From NCBI RefSeq assembly GCF_021401085.1, contig NZ_JACBFP010000001.1:186001-250000 (forward strand): a stretch of DNA of 64,000 nt. The letters are read 5' to 3'. Below, piece after piece: positions 42,924 to 51,791 of this stretch. Source of the DNA: Chryseobacterium sp. R2A-55 (GTDB lineage Bacteria; Bacteroidota; Bacteroidia; Flavobacteriales; Weeksellaceae). Position numbers and translations under genes: made by a program. Below the pieces are notes generated by a model. It had not been told where the DNA came from, made no database searches, and saw only the letters and a program-made list of their open reading frames with translations. Within the stretch, counting starts at the first letter, position 1. Each line of letters starts with the position of its first letter.

Positions 42924-43907
42924 TTATTCGTGCAAATGCTTCCAAATCACATCTTTCAATTCCATCAAACCTTCGCCTGTAACTGCGGAAAAGAAAATCG
43001 GCTTTTTATTTTCCGGGAACTCTTTTGCGATTTCTGTCTTTAATTCCTCATCCAGCAAATCCGATTTTGAAACGGAAAGGATGAATTCCTTGTCTAAAAG
43101 ATCTGGATTGTATTCTTTCAATTCGTTTTCAAGGATTTTAAATTCCTCAAAATGTTCCTGGGAATCTGCCGGGATCAGAAAAAGTAAAATAGAGTTTCTT
43201 TCGATATGCCGTAAAAAGCGGTGACCAAGACCTTTTCCTTCCGCTGCACCTTCGATGATTCCCGGGATATCCGCCATCACAAAAGACTGATGGTTCCGGT
43301 ATTCCACAATTCCGAGATTCGGGGTCAAAGTCGTAAACGCATAATCTGCTATCTTCGGTTTTGCTGCTGAAACAGAAGACAGCAATGTGGATTTCCCCGC
43401 ATTTGGAAAACCGACCAAACCTACATCTGCCAAGAGTTTCAGCTCAAAAGTAATGAAACCTTCCTCACCGGGAAGTCCGGGTTGTGCATATCTAGGCGTT
43501 TGATTGGTGGCGGATTTGAAATGCTCGTTTCCGAGTCCTCCTTTTCCACCTTTCATCAAAACAATTTCCTGTTGGTCTTCCAAAATCTCGCCGATGATTT
43601 CACCTTCTTCGTTTTTAGCAATGGTTCCTACGGGAACTTCTATATAAACATCTGCTCCTGCTGCACCGGTCAGTTGGTTTTTTCCCCCGTTTTCGCCGCG
43701 TTCTGCTTTGATGTGTCGGGTATAACGAAGCGGGAGAAGCGTCCATTCATGGGAATTCCCTTTCATGATGATGCTTCCACCTCTGCCGCCGTCACCACCA
43801 TCTGGTCCACCTTTCGGAATGTATTTTTCACGCCGAAGATGTGCCGAACCAGCACCGCCGTGACCGCTTTTGCAATGTATTTTTACGTAATCTACGAAAT
43901 TGCTCAT
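42924..43907 (-). CDS. obg: GTPase Obg/CgtA
   Basis: A 327-residue protein with the glycine-rich Obg fold ([28 protein letters not shown], about 14-41) followed by the G domain. G1 is [12 protein letters not shown] near 166, G3 is [25 protein letters not shown], and G4 is [10 protein letters not shown]. Obg binds the 50S subunit and takes part in ribosome maturation and stress control. There is no C-terminal OCT domain, as is usual in Bacteroidetes. It follows adk and hpt in one direction, a conserved order. Confidence 0.96.
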   Translation of the reverse strand: MSNFVDYVKIHCKSGHGGAGSAHLRREKYIPKGGPDGGDGGRGGSIIMKGNSHEWTLLPLRYTRHIKAERGENGGKNQLTGAAGADVYIEVPVGTIAKNEEGEIIGEILEDQQEIVLMKGGKGGLGNEHFKSATNQTPRYAQPGLPGEEGFITFELKLLADVGLVGFPNAGKSTLLSSVSAAKPKIADYAFTTLTPNLGIVEYRNHQSFVMADIPGIIEGAAEGKGLGHRFLRHIERNSILLFLIPADSQEHFEEFKILENELKEYNPDLLDKEFILSVSKSDLLDEELKTEIAKEFPENKKPIFFSAVTGEGLMELKDVIWKHLHE

Positions 43908-43987
43908 AAAATTCTTAGTTTCAAGTTTTTTGGTTTAAAATTTCAGGTTTTCCCAACTAAAAACTTGAGACTTGAAACCCGAAACAA

Positions 43988-44569
43988 TTATTTTTTTATT
44001 TTTTCCACTTCCGCAATAAGTTTTTGCGATATTTCATCAATGCCACCAACTCCGTTTACTTCTACATATTTTCCCTGTTTTTTGTAGAGTTCGGCAACTT
44101 CAGCAGTTTTTGCGTAATATTCCTTGATTCTGTTTCTAACGATTTCCTCGTTGGAGTCGTCAACTCTACCGGAAGTTTCGCCTCTTTTCAGCAGTCTTTC
44201 GACCAATATTTCATCTTCCACCACCAAAGACAAACACACGGAAATATCAGAATTCAAAACCTCCTTCACAATTTTCTCCAATGCTTCAGTTTGATTGGCG
44301 GTTCTTGGATAACCGTCGAAAATAAAACCGTTGCTTTCGGTTGGTTTTTTCACCTCGTCAATCAGCATGTCGGTCGTCACTTCGTCGGGAACCAGTTCGC
44401 CTTTGTCAATATATGATTTTGCCAATTTACCGAGCTCCGTATCATTTTTCATATTGTAGCGAAACAAATCGCCTGTAGAAATCTGTTTCAGATTAAACTT
44501 CTCGATAAGGTTTTGGGCTTGAGTTCCTTTCCCACTTCCGGGAGGACCAAAGAGTACGATGTTGATCAT
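43988..44569 (-). CDS. adk: Adenylate kinase
   Basis: Starting at the ATG at 44569, the protein has 193 residues beginning MINIVLFGPPGSGKGTQAQ, the P-loop. The NMP domain follows (STGDLFRYNMKND), then GFIFDGYPRTANQTEAL, and RLLKRGETSGRVDDSNEE in the short LID. It is a short-LID type without a zinc site. It interconverts ATP plus AMP with two ADP. A longer frame to 44659 would add a 30-residue basic stretch without homology, so I prefer the internal ATG. Confidence 0.94.
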   Translation of the reverse strand: MINIVLFGPPGSGKGTQAQNLIEKFNLKQISTGDLFRYNMKNDTELGKLAKSYIDKGELVPDEVTTDMLIDEVKKPTESNGFIFDGYPRTANQTEALEKIVKEVLNSDISVCLSLVVEDEILVERLLKRGETSGRVDDSNEEIVRNRIKEYYAKTAEVAELYKKQGKYVEVNGVGGIDEISQKLIAEVEKIKK

Positions 44570-44685
44570 TTCTTTTACTTTCGGCATTTGGCAATGAGCG
44601 GGTGGCTTTTTGCGAACGCCATTTTTATTAGATTTAAATTTAAATATTTTTAAAGCCAATCTCCATAAGGAATTAGCTCATCAAA

Positions 44686-45243
44686 TTAATGGTTTATTCT
44701 GCCTTCTGCAAGTTGATAAAGATCTGGCAGATTTCTTCCCAGTTCATCATAATCCAATCCATATCCGAGCACGAATTTGTTTGGGATTTCTTTCGCCACA
44801 TAATCGATTTTGAACTCCTTACTGTACACTTCAGGTTTCATCAGTAATGTGGCAATCTTCAGGGATTTTGGTCTTTGGGTATTTTTAAAGTAGGCGTGCA
44901 GACTTTCTAAGGTATTTCCTGTGTCCACGATATCTTCCATCAAAATAATATGTCTTCCTTCCACTTCTTTGGTGAGTTCCATTTTTTTGTATACGATTCC
45001 GGTACTTTGGAGCCCACCCAAATAAGAACTCATCTGGATAAAGGCAATTTCGCAAGGACCAGGATAATGTTTCAGGAAATCCGAAAAAAACATGATTACT
45101 CCGTTCAAAACCCCAATGAAGACAGGCGTTTCGTCTTTATAATCCTCATAAACCTTCTCTGCAAGGTCTTTGATAATCTGTTGGATCTCGTCATTCTTAA
45201 GGTAAGGAACGAATTCTTTGTCGTGGATTTGGACTGTTTTCAT
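44686..45243 (-). CDS. hpt: Hypoxanthine phosphoribosyltransferase
   Basis: A 185-residue type I phosphoribosyltransferase. The PRPP motif is IILMEDIVDTGNTLESL (99-115) and GVLNGVIMFFSDF (44-56) is the second loop. SSYLGGLQSTG lies in the flexible hood. It salvages hypoxanthine or guanine to IMP or GMP. It heads the hpt-adk-obg group. A reverse-strand TAAATTTG (45260-45267) upstream is a likely -7 box. Confidence 0.92.
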   Translation of the reverse strand: MKTVQIHDKEFVPYLKNDEIQQIIKDLAEKVYEDYKDETPVFIGVLNGVIMFFSDFLKHYPGPCEIAFIQMSSYLGGLQSTGIVYKKMELTKEVEGRHIILMEDIVDTGNTLESLHAYFKNTQRPKSLKIATLLMKPEVYSKEFKIDYVAKEIPNKFVLGYGLDYDELGRNLPDLYQLAEGRINH

Positions 45244-45329
45244 AGGGATTTCAAAAATGCAAATTTAAGGTTTTTTCAGCAATGCTTAAAGGAATCGAAG
45301 CATATTAAGCTATTAAGAAACAGACTTAA

Positions 45330-46178
45330 CTATTGCAGCGATTTGCGCAACTTTCTTCGTTCCAGGAAATGCTTAAATCGCAGACCCATACTCAGAATAA
45401 AATACTGAATCGGTTTTTTACCCCGATAATATTTGTCCACAAAAATCTGCATCGCTCCGAAAAACCGTTCCAGATAAATTTTGTCTTTCACTGTGCTTTC
45501 ACCTTTGTGATGAAGGATGGATACTTTTCCATAATACCAGTTGCGTTTTTTTGCGCGAAGCAGCGAATAACACAAATCGATATCTTCACCATACATAAAA
45601 TAGGCTTCATCCAAGCCGCCGACTTCCTGATAAGTTTGCTTTTTGCAAAGAAAAAATGCGCCCGTAATGACCTCTACCTCAGCAATCTCAGACGCTAAGA
45701 TGTCATTTCGGTAATAGGTTTTTCTGTTGCTATTTCCGAAACATACAAATAATTTGTTGAAAGAATTGAAAACTCCCGGAACCGAACGTTTGCTTTCAGG
45801 AAGAAAATGTCCGAGTTTATTATGCATCTGCACTCCAAGACAGCCAAAATCCTGCATGGAATCTGCGAAATCCAGCGCTTCTTTCAAATCATGACTTTCG
45901 AATTCTGTGTCTGGATTGAGCAATAGAATGTATTCGCCTTGCGCTATTTTTACCGCTAAATTATTGGCAACAGCAAATCCAAAATTATTTTTCTGTGGCA
46001 CAAATTGAACCTGCGGAAATGCCGGTATCAATTCCTTCCAAGTAGTATCGGAAGAGGCATTATCCACAACAATAACTTCGTAATCAATCCCCTGCACAAA
46101 ATTTTCTATGGACTTCAAGCAAGCCCGCAGTAAATCGGTGACGTTATAATTGACGATAATAATGGAGAGTTTCTTCAA
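45330..46178 (-). CDS. Glycosyltransferase family 2 (rhamnosyltransferase-like)
   Basis: A 282-residue GT2 enzyme with SIIIVNYNVTDLLRACLKSI at the start, VVDNASSD at 37-44 and the DXD-type LLNPDTEF near 88. The acceptor region is GAFFLCKKQTYQEVGGLDE, then FMYGEDIDLCYSLLRAKKRNWYYG. The NYN/DNASSD/NPD combination is that of GT2 enzymes annotated as dTDP-rhamnosyltransferases (WbbL type), but the sugar cannot be fixed. It is directly downstream of another GT2 gene, with a 9-bp gap, and of recR. Confidence 0.88.
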   Translation of the reverse strand: MKKLSIIIVNYNVTDLLRACLKSIENFVQGIDYEVIVVDNASSDTTWKELIPAFPQVQFVPQKNNFGFAVANNLAVKIAQGEYILLLNPDTEFESHDLKEALDFADSMQDFGCLGVQMHNKLGHFLPESKRSVPGVFNSFNKLFVCFGNSNRKTYYRNDILASEIAEVEVITGAFFLCKKQTYQEVGGLDEAYFMYGEDIDLCYSLLRAKKRNWYYGKVSILHHKGESTVKDKIYLERFFGAMQIFVDKYYRGKKPIQYFILSMGLRFKHFLERRKLRKSLQ

Positions 46179-46187
46179 TCTAATTTG

Positions 46188-46997
46188 CTATTTTAGGTTA
46201 TAATAATTCCTTCTGAGAACCAAAACAAAATACTTGAATCTATAAAAAATTCGAAGAAATCTATACTTGGAATAACTGATATTTCCCGCCTGGTACATAT
46301 CACGGACGTTTTTTTGGTAACCCCGCTTCATTTCCAAAAGGTTTGCAGAAAGCCCGGAAACTCCAAAAGAACGTTTCCCACCACCGGCAATCACAAGATT
46401 TTCACCCAAAATGTACAAATCATAATGTTTTGCGGCGTTCAAAAAGAAATAGACATCTTCGGCATACCTCTGTTTGGAATCAAAAAAACCTGTTTTTTTC
46501 AAAATGGTTTTCTTGAAAACCACTGTGGAAGGATGCATCTCATTTCGCAAGAGCAACTTGTTGAAAGTTACCTTTGCCAAATTATTTTGATCTAGGAAAT
46601 AAGGAAATAATAATTTTGAATTGTTCCTGGAAGACGATATCAAGTCAATGTTCGGACTAGTTCCACGGAGGAGTGCCAATTGTTTCCAAGTCTTGTTGGG
46701 AAGCCATTCGTCATCTGCATCCAAAAATGCAATGAAGTCACCGGTCACCAATTCCAATCCAACATTTCTGGCGGCTGAGACTCCACCATTTTTTTGGCTT
46801 TTCAGGATGATTTTCATCTGTGGATTTTCTGCGCTGTAACGCTCAATCACTGGCACACTTTCATCAGTTGACCCGTCGTTCACCACGATGATTTCGAAAT
46901 CAAAAGCTCCATTTTGGTTTTTGATGGAGTCCAGCGCTTTCACGATGGTTTCCTGTGCATTAAAAACGGGAATAATTACCGAAATTTTTGTTTCCAT
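46188..46997 (-). CDS. Glycosyltransferase family 2
   Basis: A 269-residue GT2 protein with KISVIIPVFNAQETIVKALD, VVNDGSTDES at 38-47 and the catalytic-metal segment FLDADDEW near 93-100. Further on it reads NEMHPSTVVFKKTILKKTGFF then RYAEDVYFFLNAAKHYD. It ends in a basic tail (RFLRIFYRFKYFVLVLRRNYYN) that may attach to the membrane surface. It lies between recR (9-bp gap) and the second GT2, all leftward; the recR promoter probably drives all three. Confidence 0.88.
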   Translation of the reverse strand: METKISVIIPVFNAQETIVKALDSIKNQNGAFDFEIIVVNDGSTDESVPVIERYSAENPQMKIILKSQKNGGVSAARNVGLELVTGDFIAFLDADDEWLPNKTWKQLALLRGTSPNIDLISSSRNNSKLLFPYFLDQNNLAKVTFNKLLLRNEMHPSTVVFKKTILKKTGFFDSKQRYAEDVYFFLNAAKHYDLYILGENLVIAGGGKRSFGVSGLSANLLEMKRGYQKNVRDMYQAGNISYSKYRFLRIFYRFKYFVLVLRRNYYNLK

Positions 46998-47006
46998 AAG
47001 TGATAT

Positions 47007-47618
47007 CTACCCTGCTTCGTTATATGGAATTCTGTTTTGAATAGATTTTCCAAGTGAAATTTCGTCAGCATATTCCAGCTCGTCACCCATTGAAATTCCA
47101 CGTGCGATGGTAGAGAATTTCACACCAAAATCCTTAAATCTCTTGTAGATATAATATGCGGTAGTGTCTCCTTCCATAGTTGCACTTAATGCAAAAACGA
47201 GTTCTTTCACCACTTTAGTATTCAGTTTTTTCTCAATCGCAGAAATATTGAGTTGATGGGGACCAATTCCTTCCATCGGTGAGATTCTTCCTCCTAAAAC
47301 CAAATATTTACCCCGAAATTTATGGGTATTTTCAATGGCCATTACATCCCGCACATCTTCCACGATGCACAAAATCTCCTCATTCCTGCTAGAATCTGCA
47401 CAGATATCGCAAATTTCAAAATCTGAAAAATTATAACATTCCCTGCAATATCTAATCTCTGTGACCAGATTTTTCAGCGCATTTCCCAAAGAGATGGCCT
47501 GACTTTCTGGTTGCTTCAGGAGATGTAGTGCCAAACGGAGCGCCGATTTTTTACCGATTCCGGGAAGTCCGGAAATTTCCTCTACTGCTTTTGCCAAAAC
47601 CTTACTCGGATAGTCCAT
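47007..47618 (-). CDS. recR: Recombination mediator RecR
   Basis: A 203-residue protein with the helix-hairpin-helix EISGLPGIGKKSALRLALHLL (14-34), a four-cysteine zinc finger (CRECYNFSDFEICDIC, about 58-73) and a Toprim domain (ILCIVEDVRDVMAIEN, then GVKFSTIARGISMGDELEYAD). RecR with RecO loads RecA at single-strand gaps. The start is supported by homology of MDYPSKVLAKAVEEISGLP. The promoter lies only 4 bases before the ATG, so the message is essentially leaderless. Confidence 0.96.
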   Translation of the reverse strand: MDYPSKVLAKAVEEISGLPGIGKKSALRLALHLLKQPESQAISLGNALKNLVTEIRYCRECYNFSDFEICDICADSSRNEEILCIVEDVRDVMAIENTHKFRGKYLVLGGRISPMEGIGPHQLNISAIEKKLNTKVVKELVFALSATMEGDTTAYYIYKRFKDFGVKFSTIARGISMGDELEYADEISLGKSIQNRIPYNEAG

Positions 47619-47622
47619 TTCG

Positions 47623-47654
47623 CAAAGATAGAATTCAGGGGTTGAATATGCAAA
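47623..47654 (-). promoter_or_regulatory. Promoter of recR, nearly touching the start codon
   Basis: On the reverse strand TTTG is followed by 20 bp and TATCTTTG, a full match at both boxes. The -7 box ends 4 bases before the recR ATG, so transcription would begin at or beside the start codon. Confidence 0.75.
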
Positions 47655-47827
47655 ATTGAAATGTTTTTTTCAAACGATCGCTGATTTTTTTGATAAAGTT
47701 TATCAAGGCACATGAATCCCCCGGATTTTCGGAGATGAGGCGTGCTGCTCCGCAAAACCACTCTCCCATCATTTTCTTTAGAATATTATGATCAGAGAAA
47801 TCCGCAGATTCTTTTTGAAATTAAAAA

Positions 47828-48934
47828 TCATAGAATTTCCGCAACCCTATCACCAATTTTCGGAGCGAGTGCAACACCCATTCCGGAAAGTCGCACTGCA
47901 GCAATTTGTCTTTCGGAAACTTTAGTAATAATGGGCGATTTCTCCTTTCCCATCGCCATAATTCCGCTCCACCGGTTTGAAATCTGGAAATCCTGATTTG
48001 GAATGACTACTGTTTTCAAGAAGTTCTCGAGATGGTTTTGAAGGAAATCTGTAGTGTCCAGCGAATCCGTTTCTTCATTCTTCAAATCTTGATTTCTGCC
48101 ACCTCCCAAGAGAACGCGGTTTCCCAGATTTCGGAAATAATAAAACCCTTCGTCATAATGGAAAGTTCCCCTTAATTTCAAATTTTCGATAGGTCCGGTC
48201 AAAAGAATTTGTCCACGCGCGGGTACCAAATCGATTTCCGGAAGTAGATTTTTGGTAAATGCATTGGTTGCAATGACAATTTTTTCAGCTTCAATTTCGA
48301 AATCTTGAGCAATAATTTTTACTGAATTTTTGTTTTCATTAATGTCTAAGATCTCTGTTCCCAAGAGGAACTCAACCCCTAAGATCTGGCATTTTTCCAA
48401 AAGTTTCTGCAATAACTTGCCGGAATGCAGCGAACCTTCGATGGAGTTTTCGATCAAAAATCGGGAGTTTCCTAATCCGACTTCTTTCAGTTTACTTTGA
48501 TTTAAAGCATAGGTTTTCGTTAAACCTGTGATGGATTTCAACTTTTCGTTAACTTCATCAATTCTCTGTAAAGGTGCTTCATCATTAATGATTTCAAATC
48601 CGCCGCATAACTCGAAATCGATTTCATCGGCTTTGAAATCATTCTGGATTTTCTTCAAACCTTCCAACCTCAACTTTACCAATTCCAAAGTTTTTTCCCA
48701 CCCCATCTTTTCGGAATCGGAAATCACTTCCGTCAAACTTCCAAAACATGCGAAACCGGCATTTCTGGTGGATGCGCCGATTGGAACAGCACTTCTGTCC
48801 ACCACCAGAACTGATCTCTCCGGATACTTTTCTTTCACCGAAATCGCAGTCCATAATCCGGTAAAACCTGCTCCCACAATGATCACATCCCGTTTTCTAT
48901 AAAATGTTTCGAGTTCCCAAATACTTGGATTCAT
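47828..48934 (-). CDS. FAD-dependent oxidoreductase (DAO family)
   Basis: From the ATG at 48934 the protein has 368 residues. It starts with WELETFYRKRDVIIVGAGFTGLWTA, a Rossmann FAD-binding GxGxxG site, followed by VVDRSAVPIGASTRNAGFACFGS. The C-terminal part has VLLGGGRNQDLKNEE and IMAMGKEKSPII, typical of DadA/GlyOX-like amine oxidases. It would oxidise an amino acid or amine with FAD; the substrate is unknown. A longer frame to 48979 adds 15 residues without homology. It is monocistronic on present evidence. Confidence 0.87.
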   Translation of the reverse strand: MNPSIWELETFYRKRDVIIVGAGFTGLWTAISVKEKYPERSVLVVDRSAVPIGASTRNAGFACFGSLTEVISDSEKMGWEKTLELVKLRLEGLKKIQNDFKADEIDFELCGGFEIINDEAPLQRIDEVNEKLKSITGLTKTYALNQSKLKEVGLGNSRFLIENSIEGSLHSGKLLQKLLEKCQILGVEFLLGTEILDINENKNSVKIIAQDFEIEAEKIVIATNAFTKNLLPEIDLVPARGQILLTGPIENLKLRGTFHYDEGFYYFRNLGNRVLLGGGRNQDLKNEETDSLDTTDFLQNHLENFLKTVVIPNQDFQISNRWSGIMAMGKEKSPIITKVSERQIAAVRLSGMGVALAPKIGDRVAEIL

Positions 48935-49030
48935 ACTGGTTTTGTTTTGAATAAAAATAGGAATAAATTTTGAGTTCAAATGGCTTCAAAACCGGGATTT
49001 TTTTAAGTCTTGCTGAAGTCACTTTTTTTT

Positions 49031-49078
49031 ATTAAAAAGCGCACTTTCTTTGACCATATTCAGTACAAGAAAGCGCGC
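49031..49078 (-). terminator. Terminator of the phosphorylase-like gene
   Basis: A long inverted repeat (49039-49050 with 49067-49078, 11 of 12 positions pairing) encloses a 16-base loop and on the reverse strand runs into TTTTTAAT. It lies about 56 bases past the stop codon. Confidence 0.7.
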
Positions 49079-49133
49079 CCCATTGGTTTTTTAGAAATAT
49101 TATCGACTATAATCAGTCAATTCGGAGTATCTA

Positions 49134-50798
49134 TTATTTAAACTCTTCGTAGATCTTTTTGTAATATTCATCGGCCATTCTATCGGAATTGAAAAATCCT
49201 TTCACATCATCCATGGCATTTTGCTGAATCCTTCGCCATTGATCAGGATTATCGTAATAAATCGGGAGAATCTCATTTTCCAGAACATGATACAGATTTT
49301 CCAGATCATACTGATCTTGATCATAAACACTGAGCACATGATAATCCGCTTGTGGGACGACGAATCCGTTGATTCCTTTTTTCACAAATTCCGGAATCCA
49401 TCCATCATCGGTGGACAAGTTCACTGATCCGTTCATTGCGGCCGTCATTCCAGAAGTTCCGGATGCTTCTCTTGGAACACGTGGATTGTTCAGCCACAAA
49501 TCAGAACCTTGTTTCAGCAATTTGCTCAAAGAAAGTTCATAACCTGTGAGCACCGCCATATTTTTGAAATATTTACTTTCTTCAACCAGCGTATTGAAGG
49601 TAGAAATTGCGGAGTAATCCATTGGATAAGGCTTTCCGGCCCAAATAATCTGAACCGGATATTTCGGATTGTTGAGCAAGCGCTCAAAACGTGCTTTGTC
49701 ATGCAGCAACAAATCTGCTCTTTTATAACCGGCAAATCTCCTTGCCCAAACAATGGTGAAGACATTCTCGTCAAATAAATTCCCTGTTTGATCTGCCACA
49801 GTCTTGAACAAACGCTTTTTCAAATGTTTTTTTCTGAAATCGAACAAAGTTTTATCGTCTTCGTCTTTGGCACTGTACAATGGTTTGTCTGACCAGTATT
49901 TAAATTCCTGTGCGTTCGTTATCGACTTGATTTCGCAGATTCCAGGATATTTACTCCACATCAATCGGGAAACTTCGCCGTGAAGCTGGGAAACACCATT
50001 GGCAACTCTGGCCATTCTCAAAGCGCAAAGCGAATGATTGAAACGGTCATCTTCCACTCCTTCGATTGTTTTCACCTCATCAATCGTCAATCCTGAAAAA
50101 TAGGACATATCGTGACACCTGAAGATATTATGTTTTTCATTTCCTGCCTCTTCAGGAGTATGCGTGGTGAAAACCAGTTTTTCTTTCACTTTTGCCAAAT
50201 CGCCCCCGAATTTTTTCAATAGGTAAAACGCCGCTGGAAGTCCATGTGCCTCATTCAAATGATAAACATCTCTCTCGAAGTTCATCATATCCAACAGTTT
50301 CGCGCCCCCTTTACCGAGCAAAATATATTGCGCAATTTTGGTAGATTCGTTGGCGTCATAAAGCCGGTGACAAATGGTTTTGGAAATGTGGTCGTTTTCA
50401 GGAACGTCTGTGGAAAGAAAGAACATCGGTGCGGTGTGGAAAATCTCCGGATCCAGGTAATAAACCTTTACCCAAACTGGTGCGGAATGAATCTCAATCT
50501 GAAATTTAATTCCTGTATCCTGCAAAAAGGAATACATTTTCCTGGTCCAGGTAGGTTGCAAAGTCTGGTCGTGGTTTCTAGCCTGGTCATAGTATCCAAA
50601 CTTCCACAGAATTCCGATTCCCACCAAATCCTGTTTCAGGTTGTATGCGCTCCTCATGTGGGAACCCGCAAGGAATCCCAGTCCGCCGGAATATATTTTC
50701 AGCGCCTGATCAATGGCGAACTCCATGGAGAAATAGGCGACTTTTTTTGAATAATTGGAGTTGATGCCAAAAGGCATTTGAAAGTTGTTAAAATCCAT
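49134..50798 (-). CDS. glgP: Alpha-glucan phosphorylase family protein (GT35), lacking the PLP lysine
   Basis: A 554-residue protein matching the short alpha-glucan phosphorylase family (TIGR02094) throughout. It has VAYFSMEFAIDQALKIYSGG (start), NEAHG near 172, FTTHTPEEAGN, WARRFAGYKRADLLL near 340, WAGKPYPMDY and WLNNPRVPREASGTSG. Phosphorylases release glucose 1-phosphate from glycogen or dextrins with PLP bound to a lysine in the motif GTSGMKxxxNG. Here the sequence reads SGTSGMTAAMNGSVNLST, with threonine where that lysine is expected. If the sequence is correct, the protein cannot bind PLP in the usual way and may have another role. Its neighbours do not suggest a glycogen operon. A TAAATTTG box (50820-50827, reverse strand) precedes it. 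Confidence 0.85.
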   Translation of the reverse strand: MDFNNFQMPFGINSNYSKKVAYFSMEFAIDQALKIYSGGLGFLAGSHMRSAYNLKQDLVGIGILWKFGYYDQARNHDQTLQPTWTRKMYSFLQDTGIKFQIEIHSAPVWVKVYYLDPEIFHTAPMFFLSTDVPENDHISKTICHRLYDANESTKIAQYILLGKGGAKLLDMMNFERDVYHLNEAHGLPAAFYLLKKFGGDLAKVKEKLVFTTHTPEEAGNEKHNIFRCHDMSYFSGLTIDEVKTIEGVEDDRFNHSLCALRMARVANGVSQLHGEVSRLMWSKYPGICEIKSITNAQEFKYWSDKPLYSAKDEDDKTLFDFRKKHLKKRLFKTVADQTGNLFDENVFTIVWARRFAGYKRADLLLHDKARFERLLNNPKYPVQIIWAGKPYPMDYSAISTFNTLVEESKYFKNMAVLTGYELSLSKLLKQGSDLWLNNPRVPREASGTSGMTAAMNGSVNLSTDDGWIPEFVKKGINGFVVPQADYHVLSVYDQDQYDLENLYHVLENEILPIYYDNPDQWRRIQQNAMDDVKGFFNSDRMADEYYKKIYEEFK

Positions 50799-50860
50799 TT
50801 TGTACTTTGATTAAAGCCGCAAATTTAAAGATTTTAATCCTCTTTTAAAGTTAATTTTTA

Positions 50861-51661
50861 TCATCTAGCCTGAAAAATGATCGCGAAAATGAAGACTAAA
50901 ACGAGCCCCACAAAAATGGCGTAGTAAATAAAAAGTGCCAAGAACGTTCGCAGCGCAATGCTTATTTTTCCGCTTTTATTGAAAAACTGAAGCATGGTCC
51001 ACAAAATCAAACCAAATAAACAAAGAAAGAACAGGCTGTTTAAATTGGCAATTTTTTTGGCAAGTACGATCAGAATAATATACAGCACCATTCCCTGACC
51101 GGTAACGAAGCTGGAAATCACCAACCATTCGGGAAAATTGAGTCTGAATTTTCGGAAAGCCACCCAAAATGCAAATGCAAAAAACGGAACCATCAAAAGC
51201 ATCGAAATGGCAAAATGCGCATTGATCCAAGTCACCACGATATTGAAGTTTTCTCCGATTGAGTTTGCAATCTTCAAGAATTTTTCGTCTTGGATTTCGC
51301 CGGTTTTATCTAACCCATTTACTGAAACCGTATTGCCCATCAGATATTTTCCGCCATTGATCCAGTGATTCAGAAGAACCGTGACGGTTGCAAGAATCAT
51401 GATCAAAAGAGCCGGCTTAAAGTGGCTTTGTCTTTTCCCTTCGATATATTCCCGAATGGTATGTCCCGGTCTGGTAAAAAGTTCCTTGATGGTGTATAAA
51501 ATTCCTTTGTCAACATGAAAAATTCCATGCTGGATTTCATGCAGCAGGAAATGGTAATTGATTCGATGAACATCTGCTCTCTGTCCGCAATTGTGACAAA
51601 ATTTCTGTTCTAAAATCAGGTGCTGACAACAGTTTTTGCAATATTTTTCTCTCTTTTCCAA
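50861..51661 (-). CDS. DUF3667 membrane protein with zinc ribbon
   Basis: A 266-residue protein. It begins with a four-cysteine zinc ribbon (CKNCCQHL, then KFCHNCGQ, residues 7-26). The DUF3667 block follows: RADVHRINYHFLLHEIQHGIFHVDKGILYTI. Then TRPGHTIREYIEGKRQSHFKPALLIMILA leads into the first of about five membrane helices. The protein is an inner-membrane protein of unknown function, common in Bacteroidetes. Its start overlaps the divergent nuclease-like locus only if the longer form of that gene is used. Confidence 0.88.
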   Translation of the reverse strand: MEKREKYCKNCCQHLILEQKFCHNCGQRADVHRINYHFLLHEIQHGIFHVDKGILYTIKELFTRPGHTIREYIEGKRQSHFKPALLIMILATVTVLLNHWINGGKYLMGNTVSVNGLDKTGEIQDEKFLKIANSIGENFNIVVTWINAHFAISMLLMVPFFAFAFWVAFRKFRLNFPEWLVISSFVTGQGMVLYIILIVLAKKIANLNSLFFLCLFGLILWTMLQFFNKSGKISIALRTFLALFIYYAIFVGLVLVFIFAIIFQAR

Positions 51662-51791
51662 AGCAAAAGTTTTCGTAAAATTAATTTATTTCTACATGAA
51701 TTCAATCTTAAATTTTCCATTAGTTGACCGATGTATTGTTTTTTTTCTTAACTTTAAAATCGTAAAATATTGGTTTTCAAAATTTAATGTG

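Noticed and set aside
44570-44659. Longer N-terminus for adenylate kinase
   Set aside because: It would put 30 basic residues before the P-loop start MINIVLFGPPGSGKGT, which is the usual family start.
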